Origin: Streptomyces sp. NP160 | Lineage (GTDB): Bacteria > Actinomycetota > Actinomycetes > Actinomycetales > Quadrisphaeraceae | Direction: 5' to 3' | Assembly: GCF_006335115.1 (NCBI RefSeq) | Contig: NZ_VDMJ01000003.1 | Span: forward strand, 1-64,000 | Length of the DNA: 64,000 nucleotides | Notes under the pieces: generated by a model | The model's database searches: none | Told to the model about the DNA's origin: nothing | Seen by the model: the letters and a program-made list of their open reading frames with translations, nothing else | Made by a program: the position numbers and the translations under genes | In this document: one piece after another, positions 18,732 through 25,518 of the stretch | Layout: every line of letters begins with the position of its first letter | Position numbering within the stretch: the first letter of the stretch is position 1

Positions 18732-19838
18732 GTGCTGCTCACCCTCGTCCTGCTGCTCGGCTGCGCCGTGCTCATCTACCTGGCGTGCGAGTGGTTCGTG
18801 AACGCCGTGGAGTGGCTGGGCGTCCGCATGGCGGTCGGGTCGGCCGTGGTCGGCACGGTGCTCGCCGCCGCGGGCACCGCCCTGCCCGAGAGCGTGGTGA
18901 CGCTGGTCGCGGTGCTCTTCGGCTCCCCGGAGACCGGCGCCGACGTCGGGGTCGGCGCCGCGCTGGGCGGCCCCCTCGTCGTCGGCAGCCTCGCCTACGC
19001 GGTGGTCGGCGTCGTCCTGCTGGGCAACCGGCGGGGGGCCCGACGCGGAGCCGCTCGTGCTGCCGCCGCGGAGCGCGTCAGTGCGGCCGTGGCCGCGAGC
19101 GGGGTGGCGGCTGGCCGCAGGCCGTCGACAGGTGGCAGCACGGACGCCGAGGCGGCGCAGCTGGCCGCCGTCGACACCCGCTCGCTGGCGCGCGACCAGG
19201 CGTGGTTCCTCGTGTCCTTCGCGGCGGCCGCCTCGCTCGGGCTGGTGGCCTTCGCGGTCAAGCCGTGGCTGGGGTGGCTGTTGTTCGGCGCCTACGCCGT
19301 CTACTGCTGGCGCCAGGTGCGGTCCGGCGGCGACGCGCACAGCGCCGAGGACCTCGAGCCCCTCAAGGCCCAGCCGAGGCGCGAGCGCCCGAGCACGACA
19401 GCCGTCGTCGCGCAGGTGGTGGTGTCGCTGGCCGTCATCTTCGCCGCCTCGCAGGTGTTCGTCGGGCAGCTGGAGGCGCTGGCGCCGCAGCTGGGCCTGT
19501 CGGCCTCGCTGGTGGCGCTGCTGCTCGCCCCCATCGCCACCGAGCTGCCGGAGGTGCTCAACGCCCTCATCTGGGTGCGCCAGGGCAAGGCCTTCCTCGC
19601 CCTGGGCAACCTGGCGGGGTCGATGGTCATCCAGGCAACCATCCCCACGGGGCTCGGGCTGGCCTTCACCAGCTGGCACGTGGAGGGTCCTCTGCTGCTG
19701 GCCGTGGTCGCCACCCTGGCCGTCGTGGGCTACCTGCTGGTGCTGTTCGCCACCCGCCGCGTGACGGCGGTGCGCCTGGCGGCGGCGTCGTCCGCCTACG
19801 CCGCCTTCGCCGTCGGCCTGGCCGTCACCACCGCCTGA
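18732..19838 (+). CDS. CaCA-family sodium/calcium-type cation antiporter
   Basis: A membrane exchanger of the YrbG type, 368 residues. The two inverted alpha repeats are visible: GTALPESVVTLVAV (about 50-63) and APIATELPEVLNALI (about 270-284), both with the conserved Pro-Glu that binds the cation. About ten hydrophobic segments occur, with a central cytosolic loop rich in Ala/Arg (about 104-150). GTG at 18732 has GGAGG 6 bp upstream. The ion (Ca2+, Mn2+ or other) cannot be told. The three palindromes upstream suggest regulated expression. Confidence 0.85.
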   Translation: MLLTLVLLLGCAVLIYLACEWFVNAVEWLGVRMAVGSAVVGTVLAAAGTALPESVVTLVAVLFGSPETGADVGVGAALGGPLVVGSLAYAVVGVVLLGNRRGARRGAARAAAAERVSAAVAASGVAAGRRPSTGGSTDAEAAQLAAVDTRSLARDQAWFLVSFAAAASLGLVAFAVKPWLGWLLFGAYAVYCWRQVRSGGDAHSAEDLEPLKAQPRRERPSTTAVVAQVVVSLAVIFAASQVFVGQLEALAPQLGLSASLVALLLAPIATELPEVLNALIWVRQGKAFLALGNLAGSMVIQATIPTGLGLAFTSWHVEGPLLLAVVATLAVVGYLLVLFATRRVTAVRLAAASSAYAAFAVGLAVTTA

Positions 19839-19864
19839 GCCCCGCTCCGTCCCGTCCCGTCACC

Positions 19865-19926
19865 GCACTCGCGCACCCCAGTGCCGGTTCAGGCCCCCTT
19901 CATCCCGCACTCGCGCACCCCAGTGC
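19865..19926. repeat. Two direct copies of a 20-bp palindromic unit
   Basis: GCACTCGCGCACCCCAGTGC occurs at 19865-19884 and again at 19907-19926, 42 bp apart. Each copy can fold on itself (GCACT with AGTGC). A third, inverted variant forms the hairpin at 19943-19974. They sit between two convergent genes, like REP/BIME-type intergenic palindromes. Confidence 0.7.
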
Positions 19927-19942
19927 GGCTTCGCGGGGCCTC

Positions 19943-19974
19943 GAAGCCGCACTCGGATGCGCGAGTGCGGCTTC
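19943..19974. terminator. Bidirectional hairpin between convergent genes
   Basis: A perfect 13-bp stem (19943-19955 with 19962-19974, loop GATGCG) lies between the antiporter gene end and the stop of the monooxygenase-like gene on the other strand, and can serve both. Confidence 0.7.
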
Positions 19975-19983
19975 GCGGGCCGG

Positions 19984-21288
19984 TCAGCGCGCGGACGCGG
20001 GCGTGGCCGCGGTGTGGGTGCCGATGGCCCACACGAACGGCGGGGTCGTGCCGTTGACGGACCAGTCACCCACGATCCTGGCCTTGTAGATCACCGGGTT
20101 GTGCGACGCGACCGTGCGCGCGTTGCGCCAGTGCCGGTCGAGGTCCTTGGCGCGCGAAGTCCCCGACGCCCCGAGGGTGTTGAACAGCAGCGTCGCCGCG
20201 CGCGGCACGCTCTCGCTGAGCACCACCTGCGCCTGCGCGGTGGCGATCTCGGCGCGGGCGTTGGCGGCGAGGTCGGCCTCGCTGTCGCGGTCGTGGGCGG
20301 TGTCGGCGGCGCCCTGGACCGCGGCCGCGGCGGCCAGGGCGGTGGCGCGCGCGGCGAAGGCGGTCGAGGAGATCTCCCCCGCCACGGCGAGCACCTGCGG
20401 GTCCTCCCGGACCACGGGCGCCAGGCCGTGGCTGTAGGAGCGGGTGCGGGCGCGCACCTCGTGGGCGGTGTCGCGCTCCACGGCGGCGGCGATGCCGGCG
20501 TGCACCGCGAGCAGCACCAGCTGGTACAGCGCCGTCTGGTAGCGGAACCTGTCGTCGAAGGCGGCGAGGTCGTCGTCCTCGACCACGGCGTCCTCCAGCA
20601 CCATCGTGCCGGTGCCCGTGAGCTGCTGGCCGAAGCCGTCCCAGTCGTCGCTGACGGTCACGCCGGGCTGGTCGAGCCGCACGAGCGCGGTGACGGTGCC
20701 GGCGGCGGCGTCCCCGGCCTCCTGCACCGCGAGGGTCTCCTCGTCGGTGAGCTGGGCGACCACGTCGCTCCAGCCGGCGTAGATCGTGCCGGTCGTGTAG
20801 TACTTGCGGCCGCTGATGCGCCAGCGGCCGTCGGCGTCGCGACGGACCTTGGTCGCCTGGCCGCCGAGGGTGGTGCCACCGGTCTCGCTCCACGCGTTGC
20901 CGGTCCACTCCCCCGCCGCCACCCTGGCGAACCAGGCGTCGCGATAGGGCCCGTCGGGCAGGGACAGCAGGTGCTCCACCCAGGCGACCTGCCCGCGGAA
21001 GACCTGCGGCAGGTTGGAGTCCGCGGCGGCCAGGTCGATCATCAGCTCGGTGAAGCCCACGAGGTCGAGGCCGTCACCGCCGTGCTCGACGGGCACGCGC
21101 AGGCGCGTGAAGCCGGCCTCCACCAGCGCCCTCACCTGCTCGCGCGGCAGCTCGTGGTCGACCTCGCGCTGCACGACGCCCTCCGCCACGGCGTCGAAGA
21201 CCGGCTGCAGGCGGGCGCGGGCGGCGGCCAGCCGCTCAGCGGGGGTCGTCGCGCTGGTCCGGTGGGTCGGCTGGGTGGTGGTGCTCAT
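19984..21288 (-). CDS. Acyl-CoA-dehydrogenase-fold flavin monooxygenase (SfnB/DszC-like)
   Basis: A member of the acyl-CoA dehydrogenase superfamily that works as an FMNH2-dependent monooxygenase, related to DszC (dibenzothiophene) and SfnB (sulfone metabolism). The 434 residues show the helical N-terminal domain, NAWSETGGTTLGG in place of the acyl-CoA-dehydrogenase signature, then GRKYYTTGTIYAGWSDVVAQ and the C-terminal RHWRNARTVASHNPVIYK, which is typical of DszC-like enzymes. The upstream SAM-IV-type riboswitch points to sulfur-limited expression, so the substrate is probably an organosulfur compound. The ATG at 21288 has GAGGAG 10 bp upstream. Confidence 0.87.
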   Translation of the reverse strand: MSTTTQPTHRTSATTPAERLAAARARLQPVFDAVAEGVVQREVDHELPREQVRALVEAGFTRLRVPVEHGGDGLDLVGFTELMIDLAAADSNLPQVFRGQVAWVEHLLSLPDGPYRDAWFARVAAGEWTGNAWSETGGTTLGGQATKVRRDADGRWRISGRKYYTTGTIYAGWSDVVAQLTDEETLAVQEAGDAAAGTVTALVRLDQPGVTVSDDWDGFGQQLTGTGTMVLEDAVVEDDDLAAFDDRFRYQTALYQLVLLAVHAGIAAAVERDTAHEVRARTRSYSHGLAPVVREDPQVLAVAGEISSTAFAARATALAAAAAVQGAADTAHDRDSEADLAANARAEIATAQAQVVLSESVPRAATLLFNTLGASGTSRAKDLDRHWRNARTVASHNPVIYKARIVGDWSVNGTTPPFVWAIGTHTAATPASAR

Positions 21289-21365
21289 CGACGGCGCTCT
21301 CCTCGGCGTTCAGTGGTCGTCACCGGGCGCCTGTGCCCGGGCCGACGAGGAGGAGCGCGCCGTTA

Positions 21366-21462
21366 CCGGGCGCGGACGCCTGGTCCGGTCATCACCCGGA
21401 GCACCCCACGACGCGGGGTTGCCGGCCAGCGAGCCGGGGCTTGGCGCTGGCGCTCATGACCT
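21366..21462 (-). ncRNA. SAM-IV-type riboswitch aptamer
   Basis: The minus-strand RNA starts GGUCAUGAG, then GCCAGCG and CAAGCCCCGGCU, UGCUGGCCGGCAACCC, a short hairpin, GGGGUGCUCCGGGUGAUGACC and a trailing GGACCAGG. This is the conserved S-adenosylmethionine aptamer pattern in its actinobacterial SAM-IV form: the P1 helix GGUCAU/AUGACC closes 21461 with 21387. A hexanucleotide-rich segment at 21341-21361 can pair with the ribosome-binding site GAGGAG (21299-21304), so control is probably translational, switching the gene off at high SAM. The aptamer begins about 16 bp after the lplA stop. Confidence 0.87.
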
Positions 21463-21468
21463 CCGCGC

Positions 21469-21498
21469 ACCGTAGCGTCACGGCACCCGGGCGGTCCA
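21469..21498 (-). promoter_or_regulatory. Promoter of the riboswitch transcript
   Basis: The minus strand reads TGGACC (21498-21493), 18 bp, TACGGT (21474-21469). The predicted start falls at about 21462, directly at the 5' end of the aptamer. The -35 box lies inside the last codons of lplA. Confidence 0.65.
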
Positions 21499-22545
21499 GG
21501 CCGGGTCGAGGTACTTGCTCTGCGCCAGCTCGCGGGCGGAGGCGAGCTCCGCGGGCGTCACGTCGCCGTCGGCGAGGCCGTACCGGGCGCGGAACGACGC
21601 CGCCATCGCGGCGATGACGTCCTCGCGCGCCATGCCCGTCTGCGAGCGCAGCGGGTCGACGCGCTTGGCGGCGCTCGTGGTGCCCTTGTCGGAGAGCTTC
21701 TCGCGGCCGATGCGCAGCACCTGGAGCATCTTCGCGGCGTCGATGTCGTACGACATCGTCACGTGGTGCAGCACCGCTCCGGGCACCCGCTTCTGGGCGG
21801 CCCCGGCGATCTTGCCCGCCGCGGAGACGATGTCGTTGATGGGCCGGTACTCGGCCCGGACGCCGAGGTCACCGAGGGCCTCGAGCACCCACGCGTCGAG
21901 GTAGGCGTAGGAGTCGACGAAGCTCAGCCCCGCGACCATCGAGTCCGGCACCGTGAGGGACCAGGTGATGGTGTTGCCGGGCTCGGCGAACATCGCGCCC
22001 CCGCCGCTGATCCGCCGCACCACGTCCACGCCGAGCGCGGAGGCGGCCTCGCCGTCGACCTCGTTGCGCAGCGACTGGAAGCTCCCGATGATCACGGTCG
22101 GCCGGTCCCACTCCCACACCCGCAGCGTGGGCCCGCGGCGTCCGTGCGCCACCTCCTCGAGCAGCACCTCGTCCAGCGCCATGAGCAGCTCGGGGCTCTC
22201 GGGACCGCGGTGCACGAGCGACCAGGAGTGGTCGGCGAAGCCCGTCGCGCGGGCCAGGGCGCGTCGGACGACGACGGCGACGGCCTCCGGCGTCACCCCC
22301 ACGAGCACGGCCCCGGGCGGCAGGGCGGCTCGCACCCGGGCAGCCAGGTCGGCGGCCTCGGTGTCGGCGGGAACGCCCTCCAGCGCCGCGTCGATCGCCT
22401 CGAGGGCGTCGTCCGGCTCGAGGAAGAAGTCCCCCGAGACCCGCACGTCGCGCAGCACCCCTCCCGCGCTGAGCTCGTGGGGGCCGCTCACCTCGAGGTC
22501 GACCACGACGAGCTTGCCGCCGGGGACCTTGTACTCGCCGTGCAC
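21478..22545 (-). CDS. lplA: Lipoate-protein ligase A, with the accessory domain at the N-terminus
   Basis: Attaches lipoate to E2 and GcvH proteins via lipoyl-AMP. The 355 residues begin with an accessory domain (about 1-105, GEYKVPGGKLVVVDLEV) that in the E. coli enzyme is at the C-terminus. The catalytic domain follows with RRISGGGAMFAEPGNTITW (lipoate-binding loop) and AGKIAGAAQKR with the catalytic Lys. The start is GTG at 22545 with GGAG 8 bp upstream. It lies 25 bp after tsaD on the same strand and may be in that operon. Confidence 0.88.
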   Translation of the reverse strand: MHGEYKVPGGKLVVVDLEVSGPHELSAGGVLRDVRVSGDFFLEPDDALEAIDAALEGVPADTEAADLAARVRAALPPGAVLVGVTPEAVAVVVRRALARATGFADHSWSLVHRGPESPELLMALDEVLLEEVAHGRRGPTLRVWEWDRPTVIIGSFQSLRNEVDGEAASALGVDVVRRISGGGAMFAEPGNTITWSLTVPDSMVAGLSFVDSYAYLDAWVLEALGDLGVRAEYRPINDIVSAAGKIAGAAQKRVPGAVLHHVTMSYDIDAAKMLQVLRIGREKLSDKGTTSAAKRVDPLRSQTGMAREDVIAAMAASFRARYGLADGDVTPAELASARELAQSKYLDPAWTARVP

Positions 22546-22569
22546 GGTGCGCGCTCCTGCCGGGGGCCG

Positions 22570-23658
22570 TCAGACGACGACCGTGGACACCGGCAGGCCG
22601 GGGTCCGTCGCCAGGTCGAGGGGGGAGGGGCCGAGCCCGTCGGCGAGCGCCAGCGCGCCGAGCGCCGCCACCATCGCGCCGTTGTCGGTGCACAGGCGCA
22701 GCGGCGGCACCCGCAGGTCGAGGCCGGCCGCCTCGCAGCGCTCGGCCAGCAGGCCGCGCACGCGCGCGTTGGCAGCGACGCCCCCGCCCAGCAGCACGGT
22801 CCGCACCCCGCGGTCCAGCGCCGCGCTGACCGTCTTGCGGGCGAGCACGTCGGCCACGGCCTCGGAGAAGGAGGCGGCGACGTCGGCGACGAAGCGCTCG
22901 TCGAGCTCCCCACCGGCCCGGCGGTGGACGTCCACCTCGCGGGCCACGGCCGTCTTGAGGCCCGAGAACGAGAAGTCGTAGGGGTGGCGGCGCAGGTCGT
23001 GCGCGGCGGTCAGCCCCCGGGGGAAGGCGATGGCCGCGGGGTCACCGCCCTCGGCGGCGCGCTGCACGTGGGGCCCGCCGGGGTAGGGCAGGCCGAGCAG
23101 GCGGGCGACCTTGTCGAAGGCCTCACCGGCGGCGTCGTCGAGGGTCTGGCCGAGCAGCTCCACGCGCAGCGCTCCCACCCCCTCCCCCGCGGGGCTGCGG
23201 ACGTCGAGCAGCTCGGTGTGCCCGCCGGAGACGAGCAGCGCCACGCTGCGCTCCGGGAGGGCCCCGGAGACGAGCACGTCCACGGCGACGTGCGCCACGA
23301 GGTGGTTGACCCCGAGCAGCGGCACGTCCAGCGCCAGGGCGAGCGCCTTCGCCGCCGCGACGCCCACGAGCAGCGCTCCCGCCAGGCCCGGGCCGGCGGT
23401 CACCGCCACGGCGTCGACGTCGGCGAGGGTGGCGCCGGCCTCCTCGCACGCCCGCCGCATCGTCGGCAGGAGCGCCTCCAGGTGCGCGCGGCTGGCGATC
23501 TCGGGGACGACGCCGCCGAACCTGACGTGCTCGTCGACGCTGCTGGCCACCGCGTGGCCGAGCAGCTGCGCCCCGCGCACCAGGGCCACGCCGGTCTCGT
23601 CGCACGAGCTCTCGATGCCCAGCACCAGGGGTGCGGTGGAGCCGCCAGCCGTCGTCAC
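22570..23658 (-). CDS. tsaD: tRNA N6-adenosine threonylcarbamoyltransferase TsaD
   Basis: Transfers the threonylcarbamoyl group to A37 of tRNAs that read ANN codons. The 362 residues contain [14 protein letters not shown] at the start, the metal motif NHLVAHV (HxxxH) near residue 118, and [11 protein letters not shown], the nucleotide-binding ASKHA signature. It follows rimI by 9 bp, in the usual tsaB-rimI-tsaD order. Confidence 0.97.
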   Translation of the reverse strand: MTTAGGSTAPLVLGIESSCDETGVALVRGAQLLGHAVASSVDEHVRFGGVVPEIASRAHLEALLPTMRRACEEAGATLADVDAVAVTAGPGLAGALLVGVAAAKALALALDVPLLGVNHLVAHVAVDVLVSGALPERSVALLVSGGHTELLDVRSPAGEGVGALRVELLGQTLDDAAGEAFDKVARLLGLPYPGGPHVQRAAEGGDPAAIAFPRGLTAAHDLRRHPYDFSFSGLKTAVAREVDVHRRAGGELDERFVADVAASFSEAVADVLARKTVSAALDRGVRTVLLGGGVAANARVRGLLAERCEAAGLDLRVPPLRLCTDNGAMVAALGALALADGLGPSPLDLATDPGLPVSTVVV

Positions 23659-23667
23659 GCGACCACC

Positions 23668-24147
23668 CTACGAGCGCTGCGCACCGGCACCGGCGCCGGT
23701 CAGGCGCAGCCGGAGCACGAGCGCGTCGACGTCCTCGGGCTGGTAGTAGCGCCGCCGCACCCCGATCCTCTCGAAGCCGCGGGCGGCGTAGAGCGCCTGC
23801 GCGGGCTCGTTGTCGGCGCGGACCTCGAGCAGCACCGCGCTGGCGCCGCCCTCGCGCGCCGCCGCGACCAGGGCGTCGAGCAGCAGCGCCCCCACCCCCC
23901 GGCGCTGCGCGTGAGCAGCCACCGCGAGGGTCTGGACGTCGGCGTCGGGCCCTGCGAGCGCCAGGCCGGCGTAGCCGAGCAGCGCTCCCCCGCCGTCCTC
24001 GGCCACGAGGTAGGTGCGCCCGGGGGCGGCCAGCTCCGACCAGAACGTCTCCGCGCTCCACGCGCTCGCGCCGAACAGCGCGGCCTCCACGGGCAGCAGC
24101 GGCTCGACGTCCCACCAGCGCATCCGCCGCAGGACCACGCTGCTCAC
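23668..24147 (-). CDS. rimI: Ribosomal-protein-alanine N-acetyltransferase RimI
   Basis: A GNAT acetyltransferase thought to acetylate the N-terminal Ala of ribosomal protein S18. The 159 residues contain the acetyl-CoA loop QRRGVGALLL and the motif B strand VLLEVRADNEPAQALY with YAARGFERIG. The position between tsaB and tsaD is the conserved one in actinobacteria. Confidence 0.93.
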   Translation of the reverse strand: MSSVVLRRMRWWDVEPLLPVEAALFGASAWSAETFWSELAAPGRTYLVAEDGGGALLGYAGLALAGPDADVQTLAVAAHAQRRGVGALLLDALVAAAREGGASAVLLEVRADNEPAQALYAARGFERIGVRRRYYQPEDVDALVLRLRLTGAGAGAQRS

Positions 24148-24165
24148 CGACCGCTCACCGGCCGC

Positions 24166-24906
24166 TCACCGGCTGCTGGCCGGCCGGAGCGAGGCGGGCA
24201 CCTGGGCGTCGGGGCGGCGCAGGTACAGCGGCTGCGCGGGCAGCAGCTCGCCCCCGACGGCCAGGCGCCGCGCCACGAGGGCGCCCAGCACGCCCGGGTC
24301 GGGGTCGAGCGGCAGCGCCACGGAGTCCTGCCCCTGTCCCGAGGCGCCCGCGAGGACGTCGGGGCCGGGCAGCGCGTCGCGGTAGAGCGCCGCGCCGCGC
24401 CCCACGGCGGGCAGCCCCTCGGTGACGACGTCGGCGGGGGCGCTGACGTCCGGTCCTGCGGTGCGGCGCCACCCCGCGAGGGCGTCGGAGGGGTCGTCGA
24501 CGGCGACCCGGGCCCAGTGCACCTCGCGGCGGCGGGCGTCCGCGGCCACCACGAAGCCGCCGGCGAGCGGCCCGCGGGCGCTGGCCGGCGCGGCGGCGAG
24601 CGCGGTGGCCGCCAGGGCGTCCAGGCTGCTCACGCCGTGCACCGGCACGCCGAGCGCCTCGGAGAGCGCCAGGGCCGTGACCACGCCGACGCGCAGCCCC
24701 GTGAAGGGAGCCGGCCCGACACCCACGGCGACGGCGCCGAGGTCGCGGCGGTCGACGCCGGCCGCGGCCAGCACCGAGCGGACGGCGGGGGCCAGCAGCT
24801 CGCCGTGGCGGCGCGGGTCCAGGTGCTGCTCCTGGGCGAGCAGGCGCTCGCCGTCGAGCAGGGCGACGCCGACGGCGGAGGACGTGTCGAGGGCGAGCAG
24901 CAGCAC
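24166..24906 (-). CDS. tsaB: tRNA threonylcarbamoyladenosine biosynthesis protein TsaB
   Basis: The inactive-paralogue partner of TsaD in the t6A complex, 246 residues. It begins VLLLALDTSSAVGVALLDG and contains GVGPAPFTGLRVGV, typical of TsaB, but lacks the HxxxH metal motif. GTG at 24906 is chosen because it begins the conserved strand; no Shine-Dalgarno is visible, but a TACGCT sequence ends 7 bp upstream, so translation may be leaderless. A longer ORF to 24984 would add low-complexity residues. The tsaE gene is separated from it by the MarR and MFS genes. Confidence 0.93.
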   Translation of the reverse strand: MLLLALDTSSAVGVALLDGERLLAQEQHLDPRRHGELLAPAVRSVLAAAGVDRRDLGAVAVGVGPAPFTGLRVGVVTALALSEALGVPVHGVSSLDALAATALAAAPASARGPLAGGFVVAADARRREVHWARVAVDDPSDALAGWRRTAGPDVSAPADVVTEGLPAVGRGAALYRDALPGPDVLAGASGQGQDSVALPLDPDPGVLGALVARRLAVGGELLPAQPLYLRRPDAQVPASLRPASSR

Positions 24907-24966
24907 GGCCAGCAGCGTAGGCCGCCCGGGTGGCGCCGAGCCCCGCCGCCCGACACGCCGCGACAA

Positions 24967-24989
24967 GTTGCTTGCACGCTGCACACAAC
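24967..24989. promoter_or_regulatory. Imperfect palindrome overlapping the marR promoter
   Basis: GTTGCTTGCA-CGC-TGCACACAAC has 10-bp arms matching at 8 positions. It overlaps the -35 box and most of the spacer of the promoter at 24972-25000, the usual place for an autoregulatory MarR operator. Confidence 0.55.
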
Positions 24990-25000
24990 AGTCCTACAGT
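24972..25000 (+). promoter_or_regulatory. Promoter of the marR-MFS operon
   Basis: TTGCAC, 17-bp spacer, TACAGT. The -10 box ends 8 bp before the GTG start, so the mRNA probably begins at the start codon itself (leaderless). Confidence 0.7.
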
Positions 25001-25008
25001 CATTGCTT

Positions 25009-25518
25009 GTGACATCCATCGACACGTCGAGCGCGCCGGCCCGCACGCCGGCCGCCGAGGAGCTGGTGGAGGAGTTCGGGTCGCTCATGCGCGTCGTCCA
25101 CCTCCACAAGGCCCAGTCGGCGATGCGCTCGGCGCACTCCCTGCTCTTCCCGGTGGCCCACCACGGGCCGCTGCGCACCACCGCCCTCGCGGAGCTGGTC
25201 CACACCGACCCCTCCACCACCAGCCGGCAGGTCGCCGAGCTGGTCTCCGAGGGCCTCGTCGAGCGCCAGGACGACCCGGCCGACCGCCGCGCCTGCCTCA
25301 TCGCGACCACCGCCGCGGGCCGCGCCGCCGTCTCGGCGATGCGCGCCCAGCGCGCCCGCCTCTTCGCCGAGGCCCTCTCCGACTGGTCCCCCCAGGAGAT
25401 CACCTCCTTCACGGGCGACCTGCGCCGCTTCCGCGAGGCGCTCGCCGCGTCCGCGCTCGCTCCCGCGCCCGTCCTCGGGAGCACCCCCTCCAGCACCCAG
25501 CCAGACCAGGAGCACTGA
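25009..25518 (+). CDS. MarR-family transcriptional regulator
   Basis: A dimeric winged-helix regulator, 169 residues. The recognition region LAELVHTDPSTTSRQVAELVSEGLVERQDDPADRRA (about residues 61-96) is a clear MarR wing with the DxRxx hinge. GTG at 25009 fits the promoter 8 bp upstream. The stop overlaps the exporter start by one base, so regulator and exporter are one transcript and the protein probably represses it until a drug-like ligand binds. Confidence 0.93.
   Translation: MTSIDTSSAPARTPAAEELVEEFGSLMRVVHLHKAQSAMRSAHSLLFPVAHHGPLRTTALAELVHTDPSTTSRQVAELVSEGLVERQDDPADRRACLIATTAAGRAAVSAMRAQRARLFAEALSDWSPQEITSFTGDLRRFREALAASALAPAPVLGSTPSSTQPDQEH

Noticed and set aside
21763-25518. 1251-residue plus-strand ORF crossing lplA, tsaD, rimI and tsaB
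   Set aside because: Antisense to four well-supported genes; amino-acid composition is skewed (Gly, Arg, His, Val) and only its last 169 residues (the MarR protein) are real.
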